DNA of 64,000 bases from Desulfatitalea sp. BRH_c12. Its GTDB lineage: Bacteria; Desulfobacterota; Desulfobacteria; Desulfobacterales; Desulfosarcinaceae. A program made the position numbers and the translations under genes. Shown here piece after piece: positions 34,678-42,632 of this stretch; position 1 is the stretch's first letter, and each line of letters opens with the position of its first letter. The DNA lies in assembly GCA_000961655.1 (NCBI GenBank), contig LADR01000008.1, positions 430,001-494,000 on the forward strand, given 5' to 3'. The notes beneath the pieces were generated by a model. It made no database searches. It was not told the origin of the DNA and saw only the letters and a program-made list of their open reading frames with translations.

Positions 34678-35196
34678 TCAATAAAGTTTTTTCGTGCCTG
34701 AGAATACTGGTGTAAAAGAGGGCACCGTTGATTGCGAGCGTTTTGCCTCCTGCCGTTGTATTTTTTTTCGGAGCAGCCCGCTCAGACCGATCATGACCGC
34801 GCCTATCAATAAAGTCACGGCGGATTCGGAAAGTGAGCTGGCAGTCAGTTCGGCCTCGTTGCTGACATTGTATTGGAGGTCCTGCAACGGATTGGCCGCC
34901 GTCTGATAATTTGCAAAAGGACCATAATTTCTGAAACTGTTCAGTTCAAGACCCGCAGACACAATTGGTGCCTGCACACCGTATTTGTCGGGGGCCTTCA
35001 TTACTGCATCCTGGTGCCATTTGTATCCGTCATGGGTGCTGTACTCTTGGTACATGTCGAAGGAAAACACTTGTGCGGCATCATCATAGATAAGGTCGCT
35101 GATATCTAATGCCCCCAGGGCGGCAGCAAACGTGGCCGATATGAACCCAAAATAAATCAGGATTATACTTGCGACGATCGCATAGGCTTTTTTCAT
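34678..35196 (-). CDS. Secreted protein with PEP-CTERM-like tail
   Basis: A 172-residue protein. It has an N-terminal signal peptide (MKKAYAIVASIILIYFGFISATFA). Near the C-terminus is a helix followed by a basic cluster (LLIGAVMIGLSGLLRKKIQR), the form of an exosortase sorting signal, but with SES where Pro-Glu-Pro is normal. About 20 Ser/Thr/Lys-rich residues follow the basic cluster, also unusual. The middle region (YDDAAQVFSFDMYQEYSTHDG) is not recognised. It may be processed by an exosortase encoded elsewhere, or may simply be anchored by the helix. Confidence 0.65.
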   Translation of the reverse strand: MKKAYAIVASIILIYFGFISATFAAALGALDISDLIYDDAAQVFSFDMYQEYSTHDGYKWHQDAVMKAPDKYGVQAPIVSAGLELNSFRNYGPFANYQTAANPLQDLQYNVSNEAELTASSLSESAVTLLIGAVMIGLSGLLRKKIQRQEAKRSQSTVPSFTPVFSGTKKLY

Positions 35197-35474
35197 TTGT
35201 GCTCCTTCTCGTTTAAAACGAACCCCGCACTCTCCTGTGACTTCGTGGGACGTTTACGGAAAAAGGTGTCCGATCCTTTCGATCGTGCATGCGGCATACG
35301 GCGTCGCATACACACATCGGTTCGCCATGCCATGCGTCCCACCGAAGTGCAATTCAGGCGTTTTAGAACTGTAGGGGAAACCATCAAACAAGACTGTCAT
35401 GCTTTTACCAGGGTGCGCAACGCAGACAATAAGGTCAATCTCTTAGGCGCTGCAGAAAAAGGTTGTATTTAGGT

Positions 35475-36401
35475 TTATCCCTGCGACTGCCCCATGGCAA
35501 CCGCATCGGGGTGGCTCTCGGCTTCAGCAGTATGCGCAGCGATCGCAGCAACCATGCGCGACCACAAGTTCGGGAAAGCCAGGCCGTGACCCAATCCTTC
35601 GACGACAACCAGTCTTGCCCCCGCAATTGCATTGGCAGTATCCTGGCCATGCGCCAGCGGAATCACTGTGTCACGGTCGCCGTGCAGGACCAAGGTCGGC
35701 ACGCGAACCGATGTCAACTGGCTGTAACGTCCGTCTGCCGACATAATCGCGGCCATTTGGCGGAAAAACCCGCTTGGGTACAGACCCCGCACGAAAGCCA
35801 GGTCCGCCAATTCGCGCTGGACGGCCTCATCGAAGTGATCCGAGTTATCTGAAAAGGCCCGGATAAGGTCTACTTGGTATTCAAGGAAGAGATCGCGCGT
35901 TTGCGGCGGCATGGACATCATGGCCTTGACCGCCGCGGGTGTCGATGCGGGTAAATACCGTTCTCCCGTGGTAGACATCACGGAGGTCAGGCTGCGCAGG
36001 CGATGCGGATGTTCAATCGCCATCACCTGGCCGATCATACCACCCATCGACACGCCGCAGATATGCGCCCGTTCGATCCGCAGGGCATCCATCAACCCTA
36101 TCGTGTCTGTGGCCATATCCGATAGCGTATACGGCACCTGTACGTTTGTTCCGGAACGTAGGTCCGCCGCCATCTTTTCCAGATCCGGCACTCCCAAATC
36201 ATTTAATTTGCTGGAATATCCGACATCGCGGTTGTCGAAGCGAATCACATAATGGCCGGCCTTGGCAAGCAACCGGCAAAATTGTTCGGGCCAGGCGATC
36301 ATGGATGTCGCCAATCCCATGATTAACACCAAAGGGCGGTCGTCAGCATTTCCGAAAGTGTCATAAGCGATGTCGATGCTATTCACATGTTTCGTAGGCA
36401 T
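35475..36401 (-). CDS. Alpha/beta-fold hydrolase
   Basis: A 308-residue soluble hydrolase, started at the ATG at 36401, which has AAGGAA upstream. The oxyanion region is PLVLIMGLATSMIAWPEQF, the nucleophile elbow is GVSMGGMIGQV (Ser in G-x-S-x-G), the acid lies in VPTLVLHGDRDTVIPL and the His in VEGLGHGLAFP. This is the layout of haloperoxidase/esterase-like enzymes such as 3-oxoadipate enol-lactonases. No signal peptide is present. The substrate is unknown and the gene has no obvious operon partner. Confidence 0.88.
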   Translation of the reverse strand: MPTKHVNSIDIAYDTFGNADDRPLVLIMGLATSMIAWPEQFCRLLAKAGHYVIRFDNRDVGYSSKLNDLGVPDLEKMAADLRSGTNVQVPYTLSDMATDTIGLMDALRIERAHICGVSMGGMIGQVMAIEHPHRLRSLTSVMSTTGERYLPASTPAAVKAMMSMPPQTRDLFLEYQVDLIRAFSDNSDHFDEAVQRELADLAFVRGLYPSGFFRQMAAIMSADGRYSQLTSVRVPTLVLHGDRDTVIPLAHGQDTANAIAGARLVVVEGLGHGLAFPNLWSRMVAAIAAHTAEAESHPDAVAMGQSQG

Positions 36402-36909
36402 GCAGGTTCCTTTTTTGGGTCGCGGCATTGTCGCCGTGTTTCAAACAATAAAACATTTTTGCCAGGCGGCAACATGCAACATGGACGGGTATGGCAGAGG
36501 TGCGCAGCAATTTCGGGGGGTTCGATCATTTATCCGACAGCCTCTCACGATAAAGCGCAAAGCGAATTATTCAACTTTCGGGATTGGCACGTAGTGAGGT
36601 GATCCGCGCCAGCCATGAGATTTTCTGCGGGCGACCGCCGGTCGCCCCTACAAACGGTGTGCGTAGGGTGTTTGGGCCGCACTGTTTGAGCGCCAGCGAG
36701 TTTGCGGCCCGGCCCTACGCAAACCTTTAGCCTCACTTGAGCGAAATGGCGTTGGGGCGGACCACCCGACCGGATCACCGGCGTTTGGAACCCGAAAGTT
36801 GAGAGAATTATCTTTAATGAACCTGCAAGATTCGATTTCGTTACGAGCGAAGCGGGGATATTTTGGTTCCCCATCGTCCACAATGGCGAGCGCTCTCGCA
36901 CGGGCAGGT
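36402..36909. other. Gap holding a long family A element
   Basis: Apart from the repeat at 36571-36802 the gap contains no gene-like sequence. The first 170 bases must hold the promoter of the alpha/beta-hydrolase gene; none is obvious. Confidence 0.5.
36571..36802 (+). repeat. Family A element, long form, copy 4
   Basis: TCAACTTTCGGG (36571-36582) and CCCGAAAGTTGA (36791-36802) are the inverted ends. Inside are the palindrome at 36629-36647, a nested hairpin (GCGTAGGG 36661-36668 with 36713-36720; GGGCCGCA 36674-36681 with 36703-36710) and the shared core at 36675-36693. The direct repeat GAATTAT occurs at 36564-36570 and 36805-36811. Confidence 0.8.
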
Positions 36910-37494
36910 TTATGGATGCACCGTAATCGTGAAAAATCCGTCCAATGCGCGCCTGATTTTATGCACCGTAATGTGCACCGTGTCCTGGGGCAGTCCCCAA
37001 TCCGCGCAGGTCAACGCCGTGACCTGCGGCTGACGATCGGAATATAGCGTCATGATGACGGCCACTACCTCGTAGTCCATGCCGCCATCCGAGTCGATAT
37101 CCCCTCCAGCGGTCAGGGGCATTGCGCCGAATGCCGCCGGCTTAATGGCCGGAATAAGGGTTGGTGTCCGGACCTGCTTGAAAAAGCGTTCGGTATACGT
37201 ATCATTGACCACGAAGACATCCGGCTGGACAGGTCGCGCTGCCTCCCGCTTCGAGGTGACTTGCAAAGCGCAATGCGGCAGGTAAATGTCCACCTCGTGC
37301 CAATCCATCGTCCGGCCGTTTTGAAAATAAAGTTGGTCGCGTCCGGCAGGAATTTCCACCGTTTGTTCAAGCTGTATTTCGGAACCCACCGGTAGTTGGA
37401 AATTGGGGGAGTTTTCATTCGGCGTCCCGTTGATGAAAGCTGGTGAGCACCCCGCCAGGCAAGCGATGACCAATAATGTAGATAAACGGTACAT
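36910..37494 (-). CDS. Lipoprotein of unknown function
   Basis: A 194-residue protein with a short signal peptide and lipobox LAGC (Cys16), so it should be lipidated and membrane-bound. The mature part begins SPAFINGTPNENSPNFQLPVGSEIQLEQTVEIPAG, followed by strand-rich sequence with YLPHCALQVTSKREAARPVQPD and DGGMDYEVVAVIMTLYSDRQPQVTALTCADWG. This looks like one beta-sandwich domain with a possible disulfide. I do not recognise the family. The MBL-fold gene lies 78 bp upstream on the same strand. Confidence 0.75.
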   Translation of the reverse strand: MYRLSTLLVIACLAGCSPAFINGTPNENSPNFQLPVGSEIQLEQTVEIPAGRDQLYFQNGRTMDWHEVDIYLPHCALQVTSKREAARPVQPDVFVVNDTYTERFFKQVRTPTLIPAIKPAAFGAMPLTAGGDIDSDGGMDYEVVAVIMTLYSDRQPQVTALTCADWGLPQDTVHITVHKIRRALDGFFTITVHP

Positions 37495-37572
37495 GATAGC
37501 GCAACCTCTTTTGGGCCGGCGTGCCCAATTTCTTTCGAATCACTGCTTGCGCCTCGGGCAACGAAAAAAGCG

Positions 37573-38175
37573 TCAATCGGTCACATGGTACCCGTATTCG
37601 CGGGCATTGACATTGTGCCGCTTTTCCCAGCCGATCGTCGATGAAGGCGTCGGCCCGTAATCGTGGCCGGGCCAAACCACGGTATTCTCAGGCAACTGCA
37701 TCAAGCGCCGGATGGACGCACCCAGAGTCGCCCTGTGGCCGCCGGGCAGATCCGTGCGTCCACTGTCGCCGACAAACAGCGTGTCTCCGGTAAATAGATT
37801 CCCATGGGCGTACAGGCAAATGCCGCCCGGGCTATGGCCGGGCGTGTGAAGCACGTCGAAGATCACGTTGCCCAGGTGCACAGGGGTTTCCTCCGTCAGA
37901 AGCACATCCGCTGCTGGATAGTAATCGGCATCTTGGCCGTGAAGCAGGATCCGGGCACCGGTGTTGGCTTTTAACAGGCCATTGCCGGCCGTATGATCAC
38001 TGTGGCCGTGGGTGTTGACGATGCTTTCGATCACGACCCCTTCTTCCCGGGCTGCTGCCAAAATCCGTTCCACGTCGGCCCCAGGATCGATGACCAGCGC
38101 TTTGCGCGTTTCAGCGCAGCCGACGATATAGCAAAAATTCGCCATGGGGCCGATTTCGATTTGTTTGATAATCAT
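37573..38175 (-). CDS. MBL-fold metallohydrolase (glyoxalase II-like)
   Basis: A 200-residue cytosolic enzyme. The ATG at 38175 has GGAGG upstream. The di-metal site is THGHSDHTAG (HxHxDH), with the further ligands His in HTPGHSPGG, Asp in GDTLFVGDSGRTD and His in WPGHDYGPTPSSTIGWEK. This matches the hydroxyacylglutathione-hydrolase-like group, including the short enzymes of anaerobes that act on thioesters or persulfides. The exact substrate cannot be read from the sequence. Confidence 0.9.
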   Translation of the reverse strand: MIIKQIEIGPMANFCYIVGCAETRKALVIDPGADVERILAAAREEGVVIESIVNTHGHSDHTAGNGLLKANTGARILLHGQDADYYPAADVLLTEETPVHLGNVIFDVLHTPGHSPGGICLYAHGNLFTGDTLFVGDSGRTDLPGGHRATLGASIRRLMQLPENTVVWPGHDYGPTPSSTIGWEKRHNVNAREYGYHVTD

Positions 38176-38290
38176 TATACCTCCGCCTATGAGCAGAATC
38201 TCCGAACAGTACGTCACAAATTTATAGCCCAATCGGGAAGAAAGCAACGTAAGAACGACAAACAGGTTGGAGGCTATTGCGAGATTCGGC

Positions 38291-38341
38291 TTGACAAGCC
38301 CTGATGCTGAAGGCATAAAATGACTGACGGTCAGTCATTTT
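38291..38341 (+). promoter_or_regulatory. Promoter and overlapping TetR operator
   Basis: TTGACA (38291-38296), a 17-bp spacer and CATAAA (38314-38319) form a sigma-70-type promoter. A palindrome with 12-base arms, AAAATGACTGAC (38317-38328) and its complement (38330-38341), overlaps the -10 and start region. It is 153 bp upstream of a tetR gene, so autorepression is likely. Confidence 0.7.
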
Positions 38342-38493
38342 CCCATTCAATCGTGCCATTATCGTTCAAACCATGTTTCCGCACGCTGCAAAGAACGTGG
38401 TCTTCTTCCTGCACATCTTGTCGCAACGGGTTGGCTTTAGCCTGATGGATCAAGGCGCATCCTTATCAAGAGTTATCTTAAAAGGATTCTTGA

Positions 38494-39135
38494 ATGCCTT
38501 CAAAGCCCAAGTCCCCAAGACGTGCAATGCAGAAATCCGTGCGGTTATCGGAAATTCAGAAAGCCGCCCGCGAAGTATTCTTCACCAAGGGCTTCGCTGG
38601 TGCCACAATGGAGCAAATTGCCAAGCAAGCCAGGGTCAGCAAGGGAACGCTCTATTTATACTTCACGAACAAGGATGACTTGTATGTCTCTTTGATGCTG
38701 CCGGTTTTGGACGAACTCGGAAGGTACCTGCACGAGTTTGCACAGCAGGTGGAACGAAAAACAATTATCAGCCGAGATCAGTTTCTTTCAAGGCTTTGTG
38801 AAATATATTACGCCACCTACCAGTTCGATCCGGACGGCATGCGCATCATTCAAACCTTTCAGCTGGGCAATCATTTTGCAGCCATGTCCAAGGCCACCTT
38901 GGAAACGATTAACCAGCGCGCATCGGCCAACTACCGGATTACCCGCAATGTGCTTCTCCAATTGATGCGCGACGGCATCCTCAAACAGCGCGACCCCATC
39001 AAACTCACCGATATACTGTGGGCGACCCTCATCGGCATTATTCAACTTGAAGAGAGCAAAGCCAGAACCACCCAAAAAGACCATTTAAAGGTAACCCTGT
39101 TGTGTGCTTTTGAGATCATCGGCGAAGGTATTTAA
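38494..39135 (+). CDS. TetR-family transcriptional regulator
   Basis: A 213-residue repressor. The N-terminal TetR helix-turn-helix spans about residues 15-62 (LSEIQKAAREVFFTKGFAGA, MEQIAKQARVSKGTLYLYF, TNKDDLY), and the C-terminal ligand domain resembles the FadR/AcrR-like TetR_C group. The palindrome in its own promoter is a ready binding site. Two genes for secreted alpha/beta-hydrolases follow on the same strand, after a hairpin at 39181-39207, and are its likely targets. The ligand is unknown. Confidence 0.9.
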   Translation: MPSKPKSPRRAMQKSVRLSEIQKAAREVFFTKGFAGATMEQIAKQARVSKGTLYLYFTNKDDLYVSLMLPVLDELGRYLHEFAQQVERKTIISRDQFLSRLCEIYYATYQFDPDGMRIIQTFQLGNHFAAMSKATLETINQRASANYRITRNVLLQLMRDGILKQRDPIKLTDILWATLIGIIQLEESKARTTQKDHLKVTLLCAFEIIGEGI

Positions 39136-39180
39136 CAGAAGTACGCCGTATTTCAAGAAAGGAGGTGGTGCGCCCGACCC

Positions 39181-39207
39181 GCAACTCAAGGCATGGGTTT
39201 GAGTTGC
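39181..39207 (+). terminator. Hairpin between tetR and the hydrolase genes
   Basis: GCAACTCAA (39181-39189) pairs with TTGAGTTGC (39199-39207). There is only a weak T-rich stretch after it, so it may attenuate rather than stop transcription. Confidence 0.35.
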
Positions 39208-39244
39208 TTCTCGCATTTAATCACTCAAAGAAAGGGGAAAACCG

Positions 39245-40668
39245 ATGCAACAAAGAATCACGCGCAGTGTTTGGTTCCTTCTCGTGGTGATGACCCTGGT
39301 GGCTGGCGGCATGTTACCCGCTGCCGCCGATTCCGTGCCCGCCCCGACAGTCACAGGACCTATCCCGGTCACCGCCGAGCCCGGCGATTCTACCCATGAC
39401 TATGTTTACTTCACACCGGATTTCGATCTATCCGAGTATGGTTATGTCGAAGAAGAATTCTTCATCGAAGGCCTGGCCAATCAATACAGTACTTCCAACG
39501 CTGGGGACGGGATCGTTCTGAGCAGCGAACATCCCTATCGCACGCGCATTGTCGTGCGCCGTCCGATCGGGCAAAAGTGGTTTAACGGTGTGGTCCTGCT
39601 CGAATGGCAAAACGTTACGGCCGGCTATGAGCTCGATGCCCATTGGGCGCCATCTTGGGAGCATATCGTGCAAAACGGGTATGCGTGGGTGGGCGTTTCC
39701 GCCCAGAGGGTCGGCGTGCATGGATTCCCGCCGCCCAGCGACAATTATGCACTCAAGGCCTGGAGCCCGGCCCGCTACGGCAGCCTGGATGTGACCGTTG
39801 GCGGAACGATTACCAACGATGCATTGTGCTACGATATTTATTCCCAGGCGGCCCAGGCAATCAGATCACCTTCGGGAATCGACCCCATGGGCGGCTTGCG
39901 GGTCAACCTGGTTCTCGCAGTGGGTGCTTCGCAATCCGCTGGCCGGCTGTCGATATATCACAATGCCATTCATCCGCTGCACAATGTGGTCGACGGCTTT
40001 TACCTGCTCGTGGGCGGCGCGGATCTGCGCACCGACCTGGATGTCAAAGTGATGCAATACTTGTCGGAAACGGACCTGCGCGCCGGCCCGGGGCGTCGCA
40101 TGGTCGATTCCGATCATTTTCGCAGCTGGGAAGTCGCCGGTTCCGCGCATTCCAGTTATGCCAGCGATGTCTATCGCACCCCCCTGGTCCTGCGCGATTT
40201 CGGAACCGAGGTGTATCCGCCGGATTGCGATGCACCTCCCTACAGTCGTGTGCGCGGCTACTACGCGGCTACTATGTGATCAACGCGCAATACGATCTGC
40301 TGGTGCGCTGGATAAAATATGGCATCGCCCCGCCGAAAGCGCCTAAAATCGCATTCGAATCGGAGACACCGCCCGTCATGGCCCGAGATGAACTGGGCCT
40401 CGTTCAAGGCGGTATCCGCTTGCCTGAAATCGAAGTGCCGATTGCTTTGAACACAGGCATGAACTCCGGCGCTACGTTCTGCGTTCTCTATGGGACCTAC
40501 CAACCTTTCGAACCCGTCACCTTGCAAGCCCTCTATCGCAATCATGGGCAGTACGTAAAAGCCGTTACACGCTCGGCCAAAAAAAATCTGAAGGCTGGGT
40601 ACATTTTAAAAGAAGCCGCCAATGAATTGATTGTCGAGGCCGCATTTGCCAAGGTGCCTCCCAAATGA
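39245..40668 (+). pseudogene. Secreted alpha/beta-hydrolase gene interrupted by an 11-bp tandem duplication
   Basis: The 5' part (39245-40279) encodes a signal peptide (MQQRITRSVWFLLVVMTLVA...PAAADS) and an alpha/beta-hydrolase domain of the PF20091 kind with the nucleophile motif GASQSAGR. The reading frame then stops. The sequence CGCGGCTACTA occurs twice in a row (40253-40263 and 40264-40274). Removing one copy restores RVRGYYVINAQYDLLVRW and continues to the stop at 40668, giving about 470 residues. A ribosome-binding site (AAAGGGGA) precedes the start. As written, translation yields a 344-residue truncated product. It could be a real mutation, a phase-variable switch or a sequencing artefact. 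Confidence 0.85.
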
Positions 40669-40730
40669 GATTCAGGGGCCACGCTCAGCGAAACCGGTGA
40701 TCCGATCACCCATCAAAGAAAGGTATGCAT

Positions 40731-42110
40731 ATGGGGTCCAAGAGGAAGAGAACTTTTACGCTCATTACGATGGCTGCAATACTGGTAAGCGCAATGCTGC
40801 TCTTCGCAGCGAGCGCATCAGCCAAAAACCTTAAAAATAAAGGGGCGTTTCCCTACAATCCCGTGATATTTGTGCACGGCAGTTCCGGATCGGCCAGTCA
40901 GTTCGAATCGCAAGCCATGCGTTTTGCCAGCAATGGTTACCCGCGGACACATCTGCACGCGCATGAATATGATTCGACATTCAGCATCAACACCATGGCG
41001 GATGTCCACGCCCGGCTGGACGAGCGTATCGACGCGATTCTGGAGGCAACCGGCGCGGATAAGGTGGATCTGATGGGCCATTCGCTCGGCACGTATGTGT
41101 CGCAAGCCTACCTGGCGACGCCCGCGCGCGCGGAGCGGGTGGCGCATTATGTGAACATCGACGGCCGCACAGCCGATGCGCTGCCCGGCGGGGTGCCCAC
41201 CCTGGCCCTTTGGGCCGAGCACGGCATACCCGGCCGTGCAATCGTCGGGGCCGAAAACGTTTGGCTCCACAATCAGACCCATGTCCAGTGCGCGACCTCC
41301 GCGGAAGCATTTTCGGCAATGTACTTGTTCTTGACCGGTAAAGAGCCGAAAACCAACCGGATTCTACCAGATTTTATCGGGCACATCGACCTGGCCGGCA
41401 GGGCCGTGCTGTTTCCGCAGAACAGTGGCGTGGACGGTGCTGTTTTGCAGATCCACGAAATCAGCGGCTATACCGGCCGCAGGAGCCATCGCACGCCGGC
41501 GGCGGTTTACACCATTGGTGCGGATGGCGATTGGGGGCCGTTTAAAGCCAAAGCAGGACGCCATTATGAGTTTGTACTGGTCCGCGATGGACTGGATCAC
41601 CATTTCTACAAAGAGCCCTTTATCAGAAGCGATTACTTCATCAGGCTGCTGGCATCACCGGTCGGCGGTGGTGTGGCTGCCGAAATGGACAGAGATGCAG
41701 GCCAAAGCAACCTGGTCATTCAGCGCGACAAGGAAGCCTGGGGCGATCAAGGTGTGTACAACACATTGCTGGCGATAGACGGCGTCAACATTGTCAATGC
41801 CGCCAACAGCCCGATCGTAAAACGTACCACATCCTTTTTTGTCTACGATCTTGGTTCAGACGGCCAAAGCAATCTGGCAGAGCCGATCGATTATTACCAT
41901 TCACTGCCCTTCATTACCGGCGTGGACCTGTTTTTACCAGCGGCTGCGCCACCCGACGCCAGAATCCGCCTGACCCTCATGGACAGAGGCGGCAACGGTA
42001 TGATGCAAGTGATCAACTTGCCCAACTGGCCTTCGACCGACCATCGCATCTCCGTGCAGTTCAATGACTTCGTCCAATGGGACAATATCCCGGCGCCCGG
42101 AATCCATTGA
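40731..42110 (+). CDS. Secreted lipase/esterase, alpha/beta-hydrolase
   Basis: A 459-residue protein. The start at 40731 has AAAGG at proper spacing; the ATG at 40725 is too close to it. The signal peptide ends near ASASA (about residue 31). The oxyanion-hole motif is FVHGSSG and the nucleophile elbow is GHSLG (Ser118). The Asp and His partners are not certain. The N-terminal 200 residues form the lipase-like domain; the C-terminal 250 residues (TPAAVYTIGADGDWGPFKAK..., VDLFLPAAAPPDARIRLTLM) look like beta-sandwich accessory domains. It follows the interrupted hydrolase gene by 62 bp, and both probably act on esters outside the cytoplasm under control of the upstream TetR protein. Confidence 0.87.
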   Translation: MGSKRKRTFTLITMAAILVSAMLLFAASASAKNLKNKGAFPYNPVIFVHGSSGSASQFESQAMRFASNGYPRTHLHAHEYDSTFSINTMADVHARLDERIDAILEATGADKVDLMGHSLGTYVSQAYLATPARAERVAHYVNIDGRTADALPGGVPTLALWAEHGIPGRAIVGAENVWLHNQTHVQCATSAEAFSAMYLFLTGKEPKTNRILPDFIGHIDLAGRAVLFPQNSGVDGAVLQIHEISGYTGRRSHRTPAAVYTIGADGDWGPFKAKAGRHYEFVLVRDGLDHHFYKEPFIRSDYFIRLLASPVGGGVAAEMDRDAGQSNLVIQRDKEAWGDQGVYNTLLAIDGVNIVNAANSPIVKRTTSFFVYDLGSDGQSNLAEPIDYYHSLPFITGVDLFLPAAAPPDARIRLTLMDRGGNGMMQVINLPNWPSTDHRISVQFNDFVQWDNIPAPGIH

Positions 42111-42632
42111 TCCCGAGTCATCTTTCATCGCGTTTAGGGGCGGACCAGCTGCTTCAGCGGTCCGCCCCTACAGGTGGGATAATACCGAAATCTGGTTATC
42201 CACTTCGGTCAAGTGAGATACCCGCGCCACCATCCATCCGATTAAGTGAGGATAGTGAGACTATAGGGCAGGCGCAGGACGGGCCGCAAAACGCGCTGCG
42301 CTCAAACAGTGCGGCCCCATGTCCTGGCCACACCTTATGCCTCACTGAATCTCACGGCTGACGTGGCGCGGACCACCCACCCGGATCACCTCCTCCGTGC
42401 CAATCCGAGCGTGCCAGCACCCAAGATCCTTGCGCCACGTGGGCGACCGCCGGTCATAGGCCGGTCCCCTGCGATAAACGCCGTCACGGCAGGTTCGCAG
42501 TTACAGATAGAACTATGCTCCGTCAGTTTACGGTGTTGTGTTTCACGCGCTGATTGACAAATTGCGTGGTTGGTTTAATGTCGGTGTCTTTCGTTCAAAT
42601 ACAAATCAATACCAGAGCATCCGAGGCAACAC
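42111..42632. other. Gap with hairpin and a truncated family B element
   Basis: A perfect 12-bp stem TAGGGGCGGACC (42135-42146) with 42159-42170 lies 24 bp after the lipase stop and may be its terminator. A family B element starts at 42191 and lacks a right end. A decayed GGCGACC palindrome is at 42441-42456. No gene is present. Confidence 0.6.
42191..42410 (+). repeat. Family B element, right end missing
   Basis: The left end is TCTGGTTATCCACTTCGGTC (42191-42210). A nested hairpin follows: CAGGAC (42275-42280) with GTCCTG (42321-42326), and GGGCCGCA (42281-42288) with 42310-42317. It carries the same 19-nt core as the long family A copies, on the other strand (42298-42316). The segment CGGACCACCCACCCGGATCA near 42377 is shared with 19755. 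Confidence 0.65.

Noticed and set aside
39643-40668. Separate 341-codon gene in the second frame of the hydrolase locus
   Set aside because: Only its last 130 or so codons are coding-like. They continue the upstream hydrolase once the 11-bp duplication is removed.
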